Shown here piece by piece: positions 13,001-27,280 of a stretch of DNA of 64,000 bases. Each line of letters opens with the position of its first letter. Within the stretch, counting starts at the first letter, position 1. Both the position numbers and the translations under genes were made by a program. The notes under the pieces were generated by a model. The model was not told the origin of the DNA, did not search any database, and saw only the letters and a program-made list of their open reading frames with translations. The DNA comes from Auanema rhodensis (taxonomy: Eukaryota; Nematoda; Chromadorea; Rhabditida; Rhabditidae): positions 62,001 through 126,000 of the forward strand of contig OZ059898.1 in assembly GCA_964057225.1 (NCBI GenBank), given 5' to 3'.

Positions 13001-14784
13001 TCTTTATCTTTCACGTGAAGCGAGTTACATACCAAGTGCACATCACGTGTACATTTAATTAGCATAAATTAAAGTTCACGTAAATTTCAAAGTCATGGTT
13101 ACCATGAAGCAATATCAATAAAAATTTGTTTTTAGACTAATATGGACATGGGGAATCTAATTTTGAAAACCGCATCTCTTTATCTTTCACGTGAAGCGAG
13201 TTACATACCAAGTGCACATCACGTGTACATTTAATTAGCATAAATTAAAGTTCACGTAAATTTCAAAGTCATGGTTACCATGCACCAATATCAATAAAAA
13301 TTTGTTTTTAGACTAATATGGACATGGGGAATCTAATTTTGAAAACCGCATCTCTTTATCTTTCACGTGAAGCGAGTTACATACCAAGTGCACATCACGT
13401 GTACATTTAATTAGCATAAATTAAAGTTCACGTAAATTTCAAAGTCATGGTTACCATGAAGCAATATCAATAAAAATTTGTTTTTAGACTAATATGGACA
13501 TGGGGAATCTAATTTTGAAAACCGCATCTCTTTATCTTTCACGTGAAGCGAGTTACATACCAAGTGCACATCACGTGTACATTTAATTAGCATAAATTAA
13601 AGTTCACGTAAATTTCAAAGTCATGGTTACCATGAAGCAATATCAATAAAAATTTGTTTTTAGACTAATATGGACAGGGGGAATCTAATTTTGAAAACCG
13701 CATCTCTTTATCTTTCACGTGAAGCGAGTTACATACCAAGTGCACATCACGTGTACATTTAATTAGCATAAATTAAAGTTCACGTAAATTTCAAAGTCAT
13801 GGTTACCATGAAGCAATATCAATAAAAATTTGTTTTTAGACTAATATGGACATGGGGAATCTAATTTTGAAAACCGCATCTCTTTATCTTTCACGTGAAG
13901 CGAGTTACATACCAAGTGCACATCACGTGTACATTTAATTAGCATAAATTAAAGTTCACGTAAATTTCAAAGTCATGGTTACCATGAAGCAATATCAATA
14001 AAAATTTGTTTTTAGACTAATATGGACATGGGGAATCTAATTTTGAAAACCGCATCTCTTTATCTTTCACGTGAAGCGAGTTACATACCAAGTGCACATC
14101 ACGTGTACATTTAATTAGCATAAATTAAAGTTCACGTAAATTTCAAAGTCATGGTTACCATGAAGCAATATCAATAAAAATTTGTTTTTAGACTAATATG
14201 GACAGGGGGAATCTAATTTTGAAAACCGCATCTCTTTATCTTTCACGTGAAGCGAGTTACATACCAAGTGCACATCACGTGTACATTTAATTAGCATAAA
14301 TTAAAGTTCACGTAAATTTCAAAGTCATGGTTACCATGAAGCAATATCAATAAAAATTTGTTTTTAGACTAATATGGACATGGGGAATCTAATTTTGAAA
14401 ACCGCATCTCTTTATCTTTCACGTGAAGCGAGTTACATACCAAGTGCACATCACGTGTACATTTAATTAGCATAAATTAAAGTTCACGTAAATTTCAAAG
14501 TCATGGTTACCATGAACCAATATCAATAAAAATTTGTTTTTAGACTAATATGGACATGGGGAATCTAATTTTGAAAACCGCATCTCTTTATCTTTCACGT
14601 GAAGCGAGTTACATACCAAGTGCACATCACGTGTACATTTAATTAGCATGAATTAAAGTTCACGTAAATTTCAAAGTCATGGTTACCATGCACCAATATC
14701 AATAAAAATTTGTTTTTAGACTAATATGGACATGGGGAATCTAATTTTGAAAACCGCATCTCTTTATCTTTCACGTGAAGCGAG
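10033..14784 (+). repeat. Array segment M58-M84, type 4/5 rich
   Basis: The order is 4-4-3-1-4-2-4-4-2-4-4-3-4-5-4-3-1-4-1-4-5-4-4-5-4-2-1. M70-M84 corresponds to M9-M20, but holds three extra monomers. The 4-5-4 trio occurs twice in a row (M77-M79 and M80-M82, 528 bp each) where the upstream block has it once (M16-M18). This is a clear case of local expansion after block duplication. M84 carries A42G like M20. Confidence 0.88.
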
Positions 14785-17072
14785 TTACATACCAAGTGCA
14801 CATCACGTGTACATTTAATTAGCATAAATTAAAGTTCACGTAAATTTCAAAGTCATGGTTACCATGCACCAATATCAATAAAAATTTGTTTTTAGACTAA
14901 TATGGACATGGGGAATCTAATTTAGAAAACCGCATCTCTTTATCTTTCACGTGAAGCGAGTTACATACCAAGTGCACATCACGTGTACATTTAATTAGCA
15001 TAAATTAAAGTTCACGTAAATTTCAAAGTCATGGTTACCATGAACCAATATCAATAAAAATTTGTTTTTAGACTAATATGGACATGGGGAATCTAATTTA
15101 GAAAACCGCATCTCTTTATCTTTCACGTGAAGCGAGTTACATACCAAGTGCACATCACGTGTACATTTTATTAGCATAAATTAAAGTTCACGTAAATTTC
15201 AAAGTCATGGTTACCATGCACCAATATCAATAAAAATTTGTTTTTAGACTAATATGGACATGGGGAATCTAATTTTGAAAACCGCATCTCTTTATCTTTC
15301 ACGTGAAGCGAGTTACATACCAAGTGCACATCACGTGTACATTTAATTAGCATAAATTAAAGTTCACGTAAATTTCAAAGTCATGGTTACCATGAACCAA
15401 TATCAATAAAAATTTGTTTTTAGACTAATATGGACATGGGGAATCTATTTTTAAAAACCGCATCTCTTTATCTTTCACGTGAAGCGAGTTACATACCAAG
15501 TGCACATCACGTGTACATTTAATTAGCATAAATTAAAGTTCACGTAAATTTCAAAGTCATGGTTACCATGAACCAATATCAATAAAAATTTGTTTTTAGA
15601 CTAATATGGACATGGGGAATCTAATTTTGAAAACCGCATCTCTTTATCTTTCACGTGAAGCGAGTTACATACCAAGTGCACATCACGTGTACATTTAATT
15701 AGCATAAATTAAAGTTCACGTAAATTTCAAAGTCATGGTTACCATGAACCAATATCAATAAAAATTTGTTTTTAGACTAATATGGACATGGGGAATCTAT
15801 TTTTAAAAACCGCATCTCTTTATCTTTCACGTGAAGCGAGTTACATACCAAGTGCACATCACGTGTACATTTAATTAGCATAAATTAAAGTTCACGTAAA
15901 TTTCAAAGTCATGGTTACCATGAACCAATATCAATAAAAATTTGTTTTTAGACTAATATGGACATGGGGAATCTAATTTTGAAAACCGCATCTCTTTATC
16001 TTTCACGTGAAGCGAGTTACATAACAAGTGCACATCACGTGTACATTTAATTAGCATAAATTAAAGTTCACGTAAATTTCAAAGTCATGGTTACCATGAA
16101 CCAATATCAATAAAAATTTGTTTTTAGACTAATATGGACATGGGGAATCTAATTTTGAAAACCGCATCTCTTCTTCTTTCACGTGAAGCGAGTTACATAC
16201 CAAGTGCACATCACGTGTACATTTAATTAGCATAAATTAAAGTTCACGTAAATTTCAAAGTCATGGTTACCATGAACCAATATCAATAAAAATTTGTTTT
16301 TAGACTAATATGGACATGGGGAATCTAATTTAGAAAACCGCATCTCTTTATCTTTCACGTGAAGCGAGTTACATACCAAGTGCACATCACGTGTACATTT
16401 AATTAGCATAAATTAAATTTCACGTAAATTTCAAAGTCATGGTTACCATGCACCAATATCAATAAAAATTTGTTTTTAGACTAATATGGACATGGGGAAT
16501 CTAATTTTGAAAACCGCATCTCTTTATCTTTCACGTGAAGCGAGTTACATACCAAGTGCACATCACGTGTACATTTAATTAGCATAAATTAAAGTTCACG
16601 TAAATTTCAAAGTCATGGTTACCATGAACCAATATCAATAAAAATTTGTTTTTAGACTAATATGGACATGGGGAATCTATTTTTAAAAACCGCATCTCTT
16701 TATCTTTCACGTGAAGCGAGTTACATACCAAGTGCACATCACGTGTACATTTAATTAGCATAAATTAAAGTTCACGTAAATTTCAAAGTCATGGTTACCA
16801 TGAACCAATATCAATAAAAATTTGTTTTTAGACTAATATGGACATGGGGAATCTAATTTTGAAAACCGCATCTCTTTATCTTTCACGTGAAGCGAGTTAC
16901 ATAACAAGTGCACATCACGTGTACATTTAATTAGCATAAATTAAAGTTCACGTAAATTTCAAAGTCATGGTTACCATGCACCAATATCAATAAAAATTTG
17001 TTTTTAGACTAATATGGACATGGGGAATCTAATTTTGAAAACCGCATCTCTTTATCTTTCACGTGAAGCGAG
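14785..17072 (+). repeat. Array segment M85-M97, type 2 rich with A136T/T140A
   Basis: The order is 1-2-1-2-2-2-2-2-2-1-2-2-1. T140A is in M85, M86 and M93. A136T together with G141A is in M88, M90 and M95; alternating M88-M89 and M90-M91 look like a 352-bp dimer duplication. M92 (16017-16192) carries C8A and the rare T157C+A158T, M94 carries G50T and M97 carries C8A. M92-M103 is a longer-range relative of M22-M33 and M191-M203. Confidence 0.87.
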
Positions 17073-19888
17073 TTACATACCAAGTGCACATCACGTGTAC
17101 ATTTAATTAGCATAAATTAAAGTTCACGTAAATTTCAAAGTCATGGTTACCATGCACCAATATCAATAAAAATTTGTTTTTAGACTAATATGGACATGGG
17201 GAATCTAATTTTGAAAACCGCATCTCTTTATCTTTCACGTGAAGCGAGTTACATACCAAGTGCACATCACGTGTACATTTAATTAGCATAAATTAAAGTT
17301 CACGTAAATTTCAAAGTCATGGTTACCATGAACCAATATCAATAAAAATTTGTTTTGAGACTAATATGGACATGGGGAATCTAATTTTGAAAACCGCATC
17401 TCTTTATCTTTCACGTGAAGCGAGTTACATACCAAGTGCACATCACGTGTACATTTAATTAGCATAAATTAAAGTTCACGTAAATTTCAAAGTCATGGTT
17501 ACCATGAAGCAATATCAATAAAAATTTGTTTTTAGACTAATATGGACATGGGGAATCTAATTTTGAAAACCGCATCTCTTTATCTTTCACGTGAAGCGAG
17601 TTACATACCAAGTGCACATCACGTGTACATTTAATTAGCATAAATTAAAGTTCACGTAAAATTCAAAGTCATGGTTACCATGAACCAATATCAATAAAAA
17701 TTTGTTTTTAGACTAATATGGACATGGGGAATCTAATTTTGAAAACCGCATCTCTTTATCTTTCACGTGAAGCGAGTTACATACCAAGTGCACATCACGT
17801 GTACATTTAATTAGCATAAATTAAAGTTCACGTAAATTTCAAAGTCATGGTTACCATGAACCAATATCAATAAAAATTTGTTTTTAGACTAATATGGACT
17901 AGGGGAATCTAATTTTGAAAACCGCATCTCTTTATCTTTCACGTGAAGCGAGTTACATACCAAGTGCACATCACGTGTACATTTAATTAGCATAAATTAA
18001 AGTTCACGTAAATTTCAAAGTCATGGTTACCATGCACCAATATCAATAAAAATTTGTTTTTAGACTAATATGGACATGGGGAATCTAATTTTGAAAACCG
18101 CATCTCTTTATCTTTCACGTGAAGCGAGTTACATACCAAGTGCACATCACGTGTACATTTAATTAGCATAAATTAAAGTTCACGTAAATTTCAAAGTCAT
18201 GGTTACCATGAAGCAATATCAATAAAAATTTGTTTTTAGACTAATATGGACATGGGGAATCTAATTTTGAAAACCGCATCTCTTTATCTTTCACGTGAAG
18301 CGAGTTACATACCAAGTGCACATCACGTGTACATTTAATTAGCATAAATTAAAGTTCACGTAAATTTCAAAGTCATGGTTACCATGAACCAATATCAATA
18401 AAAATTTGTTTTGAGACTAATATGGACATGGGGAATCTAATTTTGAAAACCGCATCTCTTTATCTTTCACGTGAAGCGAGTTACATACCAAGTGCACATC
18501 ACGTGTACATTTAATTAGCATAAATTAAAGTTCACGTAAATTTCAAAGTCATGGTTACCATGCACCAATATCAATAAAAATTTGTTTTTAGACTAATATG
18601 GACATGGGGAATCTAATTTTGAAAACCGCATCTCTTTATCTTTCACGTGAAGCGAGTTACATACCAAGTGCACATCACGTGTACATTTAATTAGCATAAA
18701 TTAAAGTTCACGTAAATTTCAAAGTCATGGTTACCATGAACCAATATCAATAAAAATTTGTTTTTAGACTAATATGGACATGGGGAATCTAATTTTGAAA
18801 ACCGCATCTCTTTATCTTTCACGTGAAGCGAGTTACATACCAAGTGCACATCACGTGTACATTTAATTAGCATAAATTAAAGTTCACGTAAATTTCAAAG
18901 TCATGGTTACCATGCACCAATATCAATAAAAATTTGTTTTTAGACTAATATGGACATGGGGAATCTAATTTTGAAAACCGCATCTCTTTATCTTTCACGT
19001 GAAGCGAGTTACATACCAAGTGCACATCACGTGTACATTTAATTAGCATAAATTAAAGTTCACGTAAATTTCAAAGTCATGGTTACCATGCACCAATATC
19101 AATAAAAATTTGTTTTTAGACTAATATGGACATGGGGAATCTAATTTTGAAAACCGCATCTCTTTATCTTTCACGTGAAGCGAGTTACATACCAAGTGCA
19201 CATCACGTGTACATTTAATTAGCATAAATTAAAGTTCACGTAAATTTCAAAGTCATGGTTACCATGCACCAATATCAATAAAAATTTGTTTTTAGACTAA
19301 TATGGACATGGGGAATCTAATTTTGAAAACCGCATCTCTTTATCTTTCACGTGAAGCGAGTTACATACCAAGTGCACATCACGTGTACATTTAATTAGCA
19401 TAAATTAAAGTTCACGTAAATTTCAAAGTCATGGTTACCATGAAGCAATATCAATAAAAATTTGTTTTTAGACTAATATGGACATGGGGAATCTAATTTT
19501 GAAAACCGCATCTCTTTATCTTTCACGTGAAGCGAGTTACATACCAAGTGCACATCACGCGTACATTTAATTAGCATAAATTAAAGTTCACGTAAATTTC
19601 AAAGTCATGGTTACCATGAAGCAATATCAATAAAAATTTGTTTTTAGACTAATATGGACAGGGGGAATCTAATTTTGAAAACCGCATCTCTTTATCTTTC
19701 ACGTGAAGCGAGTTACATACCAAGTGCACATCACGTGTACATTTAATTAGCATAAATTAAAGTTCACGTAAATTTCAAAGTCATGGTTACCATGAAGCAA
19801 TATCAATAAAAATTTGTTTTTAGACTAATATGGACATGGGGAATCTAATTTTGAAAACCGCATCTCTTTATCTTTCACGTGAAGCGAG
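17073..19888 (+). repeat. 16-monomer higher-order repeat, copy 1 (2816 bp)
   Basis: M98-M113 have the order 1-3-4-2-2-1-4-3-1-2-1-1-1-4-5-4. M101 has T61A, M102 has X, and M112 (19537-19712) is a type 5 copy with T24C, which turns the local sequence into ACGCGT. The adjacent block M114-M130 repeats this order with one additional type 1 monomer. T24C is found only in M112, M129 and M207, so it is a strong marker of shared ancestry. Confidence 0.93.
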
Positions 19889-22880
19889 TTACATACCAAG
19901 TGCACATCACGTGTACATTTAATTAGCATAAATTAAAGTTCACGTAAATTTCAAAGTCATGGTTACCATGCACCAATATCAATAAAAATTTGTTTTTAGA
20001 CTAATATGGACATGGGGAATCTAATTTTGAAAACCGCATCTCTTTATCTTTCACGTGAAGCGAGTTACATACCAAGTGCACATCACGTGTACATTTAATT
20101 AGCATAAATTAAAGTTCACGTAAATTTCAAAGTCATGGTTACCATGAACCAATATCAATAAAAATTTGTTTTGAGACTAATATGGACATGGGGAATCTAA
20201 TTTTGAAAACCGCATCTCTTTATCTTTCACGTGAAGCGAGTTACATACCAAGTGCACATCACGTGTACATTTAATTAGCATAAATTAAAGTTCACGTAAA
20301 TTTCAAAGTCATGGTTACCATGAAGCAATATCAATAAAAATTTGTTTTTAGACTAATATGGACATGGGGAATCTAATTTTGAAAACCGCATCTCTTTATC
20401 TTTCACGTGAAGCGAGTTACATACCAAGTGCACATCACGTGTACATTTAATTAGCATAAATTAAAGTTCACGTAAAATTCAAAGTCATGGTTACCATGAA
20501 CCAATATCAATAAAAATTTGTTTTTAGACTAATATGGACATGGGGAATCTAATTTTGAAAACCGCATCTCTTTATCTTTCACGTGAAGCGAGTTACATAC
20601 CAAGTGCACATCACGTGTACATTTAATTAGCATAAATTAAAGTTCACGTAAATTTCAAAGTCATGGTTACCATGAACCAATATCAATAAAAATTTGTTTT
20701 TAGACTAATATGGACTAGGGGAATCTAATTTTGAAAACCGCATCTCTTTATCTTTCACGTGAAGCGAGTTACATACCAAGTGCACATCACGTGTACATTT
20801 AATTAGCATAAATTAAAGTTCACGTAAATTTCAAAGTCATGGTTACCATGCACCAATATCAATAAAAATTTGTTTTTAGACTAATATGGACATGGGGAAT
20901 CTAATTTTGAAAACCGCATCTCTTTATCTTTCACGTGAAGCGAGTTACATACCAAGTGCACATCACGTGTACATTTAATTAGCATAAATTAAAGTTCACG
21001 TAAATTTCAAAGTCATGGTTACCATGCACCAATATCAATAAAAATTTGTTTTTAGACTAATATGGACATGGGGAATCTAATTTTGAAAACCGCATCTCTT
21101 TATCTTTCACGTGAAGCGAGTTACATACCAAGTGCACATCACGTGTACATTTAATTAGCATAAATTAAAGTTCACGTAAATTTCAAAGTCATGGTTACCA
21201 TGAAGCAATATCAATAAAAATTTGTTTTTAGACTAATATGGACATGGGGAATCTAATTTTGAAAACCGCATCTCTTTATCTTTCACGTGAAGCGAGTTAC
21301 ATACCAAGTGCACATCACGTGTACATTTAATTAGCATAAATTAAAGTTCACGTAAATTTCAAAGTCATGGTTACCATGAACCAATATCAATAAAAATTTG
21401 TTTTGAGACTAATATGGACATGGGGAATCTAATTTTGAAAACCGCATCTCTTTATCTTTCACGTGAAGCGAGTTACATACCAAGTGCACATCACGTGTAC
21501 ATTTAATTAGCATAAATTAAAGTTCACGTAAATTTCAAAGTCATGGTTACCATGCACCAATATCAATAAAAATTTGTTTTTAGACTAATATGGACATGGG
21601 GAATCTAATTTTGAAAACCGCATCTCTTTATCTTTCACGTGAAGCGAGTTACATACCAAGTGCACATCACGTGTACATTTAATTAGCATAAATTAAAGTT
21701 CACGTAAATTTCAAAGTCATGGTTACCATGAACCAATATCAATAAAAATTTGTTTTTAGACTAATATGGACATGGGGAATCTAATTTTGAAAACCGCATC
21801 TCTTTATCTTTCACGTGAAGCGAGTTACATACCAAGTGCACATCACGTGTACATTTAATTAGCATAAATTAAAGTTCACGTAAATTTCAAAGTCATGGTT
21901 ACCATGCACCAATATCAATAAAAATTTGTTTTTAGACTAATATGGACATGGGGAATCTAATTTTGAAAACCGCATCTCTTTATCTTTCACGTGAAGCGAG
22001 TTACATACCAAGTGCACATCACGTGTACATTTAATTAGCATAAATTAAAGTTCACGTAAATTTCAAAGTCATGGTTACCATGCACCAATATCAATAAAAA
22101 TTTGTTTTTAGACTAATATGGACATGGGGAATCTAATTTTGAAAACCGCATCTCTTTATCTTTCACGTGAAGCGAGTTACATACCAAGTGCACATCACGT
22201 GTACATTTAATTAGCATAAATTAAAGTTCACGTAAATTTCAAAGTCATGGTTACCATGCACCAATATCAATAAAAATTTGTTTTTAGACTAATATGGACA
22301 TGGGGAATCTAATTTTGAAAACCGCATCTCTTTATCTTTCACGTGAAGCGAGTTACATACCAAGTGCACATCACGTGTACATTTAATTAGCATAAATTAA
22401 AGTTCACGTAAATTTCAAAGTCATGGTTACCATGAAGCAATATCAATAAAAATTTGTTTTTAGACTAATATGGACATGGGGAATCTAATTTTGAAAACCG
22501 CATCTCTTTATCTTTCACGTGAAGCGAGTTACATACCAAGTGCACATCACGCGTACATTTAATTAGCATAAATTAAAGTTCACGTAAATTTCAAAGTCAT
22601 GGTTACCATGAAGCAATATCAATAAAAATTTGTTTTTAGACTAATATGGACAGGGGGAATCTAATTTTGAAAACCGCATCTCTTTATCTTTCACGTGAAG
22701 CGAGTTACATACCAAGTGCACATCACGTGTACATTTAATTAGCATAAATTAAAGTTCACGTAAATTTCAAAGTCATGGTTACCATGAAGCAATATCAATA
22801 AAAATTTGTTTTTAGACTAATATGGACATGGGGAATCTAATTTTGAAAACCGCATCTCTTTATCTTTCACGTGAAGCGAG
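19889..22880 (+). repeat. 17-monomer higher-order repeat, copy 2 (2992 bp)
   Basis: M114-M130 have the order 1-3-4-2-2-1-1-4-3-1-2-1-1-1-4-5-4. T61A is in M117, X in M118 and T24C in M129. Compared with copy 1 a single type 1 monomer has been gained (M119/M120) or lost from copy 1. The offset between copies is therefore 16 monomers before that point and 17 after it. Confidence 0.93.
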
Positions 22881-24640
22881 TTACATACCAAGTGCACATC
22901 ACGTGTACATTTAATTAGCATAAATTAAAGTTCACGTAAATTTCAAAGTCATGGTTACCATGAACCAATATCAATAAAAATTTGTTTTGAGACTAATATG
23001 GACATGGGGAATCTAATTTTGAAAACCGCATCTCTTTATCTTTCACGTGAAGCGAGTTACATACCAAGTGCACATCACGTGTACATTTAATTAGCATAAA
23101 TTAAAGTTCACGTAAATTTCAAAGTCATGGTTACCATGCACCAATATCAATAAAAATTTGTTTTTAGACTAATATGGACATGGGGAATCTAATTTTGAAA
23201 ACCGCATCTCTTTATCTTTCACGTGAAGCGAGTTACATACCAAGTGCACATCACGTGTACATTTAATTAGCATAAATTAAAGTTCACGTAAATTTCAAAG
23301 TCATGGTTACCATGAACCAATATCAATAAAAATTTGTTTTTAGACTAATATGGACATGGGGAATCTATTTTTGAAAACCGCATCTCTTTATCTTTCACGT
23401 GAAGCGAGTTACATACCAAGTGCACATCACGTGTACATTTAATTAGCATAAATTAAAGTTCACGTAAATTTCAAAGTCATGGTTACCATGAACCAATATC
23501 AATAAAAATTTGTTTTTAGACTAATATGGACATGGGGAATCTAATTTTGAAAACCGCATCTCTTTATCTTTCACGTGAAGCGAGTTACATAACAAGTGCA
23601 CATCACGTGTACATTTAATTAGCATAAATTAAAGTTCACGTAAATTTCAAAGTCATGGTTACCATGCACCAATATCAATAAAAATTTGTTTTTAGACTAA
23701 TATGGACATGGGGAATCTAATTTTGAAAACCGCATCTCTTTATCTTTCACGTGAAGCGAGTTACATACCAAGTGCACATCACGTGTACATTTAATTAGCA
23801 TAAATTAAAGTTCACGTAAATTTCAAAGTCATGGTTACCATGAACCAATATCAATAAAAATTTGTTTTTAGACTAATATGGACATGGGGAATCTAATTTT
23901 GAAAACCGCATCTCTTTATCTTTCACGTGAAGCGAGTTACATACCAAGTGCACATCACGTGTACATTTAATTAGCATAAATTAAAGTTCACGTAAATTTC
24001 AAAGTCATGGTTACCATGAACCAATATCAATAAAAATTTGTTTTGAGACTAATATGGACATGGGGAATCTAATTTTGAAAACCGCATCTCTTTATCTTTC
24101 ACGTGAAGCGAGTTACATACCAAGTGCACATCACGTGTACATTTAATTAGCATAAATTAAAGTTCACGTAAATTTCAAAGTCATGGTTACCATGAAGCAA
24201 TATCAATAAAAATTTGTTTTTAGACTAATATGGACATGGGGAATCTAATTTTGAAAACCGCATCTCTTTATCTTTCACGTGAAGCGAGTTACATAACAAG
24301 TGCACATCACGTGTACATTTAATTAGCATAAATTAAAGTTCACGTAAATTTCAAAGTCATGGTTACCATGCACCAATATCAATAAAAATTTGTTTTTAGA
24401 CTAATATGGACATGGGGAATCTAATTTTGAAAACCGCATCTCTTTATCTTTCACGTGAAGCGAGTTACATACCAAGTGCACATCACGTGTACATTTAATT
24501 AGCATAAATTAAAGTTCACGTAAATTTCAAAGTCATGGTTACCATGCACCAATATCAATAAAAATTTGTTTTTAGACTAATATGGACATGGGGAATCTAA
24601 TTTTGAAAACCGCATCTCTTTATCTTTCACGTGAAGCGAG
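22881..24640 (+). repeat. Array segment M131-M140
   Basis: The order is 3-1-2-2-1-2-3-4-1-1. A136T is in M133 and C8A in M135 and M139. The run 3-1-2(A136T)-2-1(C8A) starting at M131 is the same five-monomer motif that recurs at M146, M180 and M216, where it is followed by type 1 and type 3. Confidence 0.85.
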
Positions 24641-27280
24641 TTACATACCAAGTGCACATCACGTGTACATTTAATTAGCATAAATTAAAGTTCACGTAAA
24701 TTTCAAAGTCATGGTTACCATGAACCAATATCAATAAAAATTTGTTTTGAGACTAATATGGACATGGGGAATCTAATTTTGAAAACCGCATCTCTTTATC
24801 TTTCACGTGAAGCGAGTTACATACCAAGTGCACATCACGTGTACATTTAATTAGCATAAATTAAAGTTCACGTAAATTTCAAAGTCATGGTTACCATGAA
24901 GCAATATCAATAAAAATTTGTTTTTAGACTAATATGGACATGGGGAATCTAATTTTGAAAACCGCATCTCTTTATCTTTCACGTGAAGCGAGTTACATAC
25001 CAAGTGCACATCACGTGTACATTTAATTAGCATAAATTAAAGTTCACGTAAATTTCAAAGTCATGGTTACCATGAAGCAATATCAATAAAAATTTGTTTT
25101 TAGACTAATATGGACATGGGGAATCTAATTTTGAAAACCGCATCTCTTTATCTTTCACGTGAAGCGAGTTACATACCAAGTGCACATCACGTGTACATTT
25201 AATTAGCATAAATTAAAGTTCACGTAAATTTCAAAGTCATGGTTACCATGAAGCAATATCAATAAAAATTTGTTTTTAGACTAATATGGACAGGGGGAAT
25301 CTAATTTTGAAAACCGCATCTCTTTATCTTTCACGTGAAGCGAGTTACATACCAAGTGCACATCACGTGTACATTTAATTAGCATAAATTAAAGTTCACG
25401 TAAATTTCAAAGTCATGGTTACCATGAAGCAATATCAATAAAAATTTGTTTTTAGACTAATATGGACATGGGGAATCTAATTTTGAAAACCGCATCTCTT
25501 TATCTTTCACGTGAAGCGAGTTACATACCAAGTGCACATCACGTGTACATTTAATTAGCATAAATTAAAGTTCACGTAAATTTCAAAGTCATGGTTACCA
25601 TGAACCAATATCAATAAAAATTTGTTTTGAGACTAATATGGACATGGGGAATCTAATTTTGAAAACCGCATCTCTTTATCTTTCACGTGAAGCGAGTTAC
25701 ATACCAAGTGCACATCACGTGTACATTTAATTAGCATAAATTAAAGTTCACGTAAATTTCAAAGTCATGGTTACCATGCACCAATATCAATAAAAATTTG
25801 TTTTTAGACTAATATGGACATGGGGAATCTAATTTTGAAAACCGCATCTCTTTATCTTTCACGTGAAGCGAGTTACATACCAAGTGCACATCACGTGTAC
25901 ATTTAATTAGCATAAATTAAAGTTCACGTAAATTTCAAAGTCATGGTTACCATGAACCAATATCAATAAAAATTTGTTTTTAGACTAATATGGACATGGG
26001 GAATCTATTTTTGAAAACCGCATCTCTTTATCTTTCACGTGAAGCGAGTTACATACCAAGTGCACATCACGTGTACATTTAATTAGCATAAATTAAAGTT
26101 CACGTAAATTTCAAAGTCATGGTTACCATGAACCAATATCAATAAAAATTTGTTTTTAGACTAATATGGACATGGGGAATCTAATTTTGAAAACCGCATC
26201 TCTTTATCTTTCACGTGAAGCGAGTTACATAACAAGTGCACATCACGTGTACATTTAATTAGCATAAATTAAAGTTCACGTAAATTTCAAAGTCATGGTT
26301 ACCATGCACCAATATCAATAAAAATTTGTTTTTAGACTAATATGGACATGGGGAATCTAATTTTGAAAACCGCATCTCTTTATCTTTCACGTGAAGCGAG
26401 TTACATACCAAGTGCACATCACGTGTACATTTAATTAGCATAAATTAAAGTTCACGTAAATTTCAAAGTCATGGTTACCATGCACCAATATCAATAAAAA
26501 TTTGTTTTTAGACTAATATGGACATGGGGAATCTAATTTTGAAAACCGCATCTCTTTATCTTTCACGTGAAGCGAGTTACATACCAAGTGCACATCACGT
26601 GTACATTTAATTAGCATAAATTAAAGTTCACGTAAATTTCAAAGTCATGGTTACCATGAACCAATATCAATAAAAATTTGTTTTGAGACTAATATGGACA
26701 TGGGGAATCTAATTTTGAAAACCGCATCTCTTTATCTTTCACGTGAAGCGAGTTACATACCAAGTGCACATCACGTGTACATTTAATTAGCATAAATTAA
26801 AGTTCACGTAAATTTCAAAGTCATGGTTACCATGAAGCAATATCAATAAAAATTTGTTTTTAGACTAATATGGACATGGGGAATCTAATTTTGAAAACCG
26901 CATCTCTTTATCTTTCACGTGAAGCGAGTTACATACCAAGTGCACATCACGTGTACATTTAATTAGCATAAATTAAAGTTCACGTAAATTTCAAAGTCAT
27001 GGTTACCATGAAGCAATATCAATAAAAATTTGTTTTTAGACTAATATGGACAGGGGGAATCTAATTTTGAAAACCGCATCTCTTTATCTTTCACGTGAAG
27101 CGAGTTACATACCAAGTGCACATCACGTGTACATTTAATTAGCATAAATTAAAGTTCACGTAAATTTCAAAGTCATGGTTACCATGCACCAATATCAATA
27201 AAAATTTGTTTTTAGACTAATATGGACATGGGGAATCTAATTTTGAAAACCGCATCTCTTTATCTTTCACGTGAAGCGAG
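24641..27280 (+). repeat. 15-monomer block, copy 1 (2640 bp)
   Basis: M141-M155 have the order 3-4-4-5-4-3-1-2-2-1-1-3-4-5-1, with A136T in M148 and C8A in M150. The block reappears in the same order as M175-M189, 34 monomers (5984 bp) downstream. It contains type 5 copies at M144 and M154. It is followed directly by the T140A patch. Confidence 0.92.
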
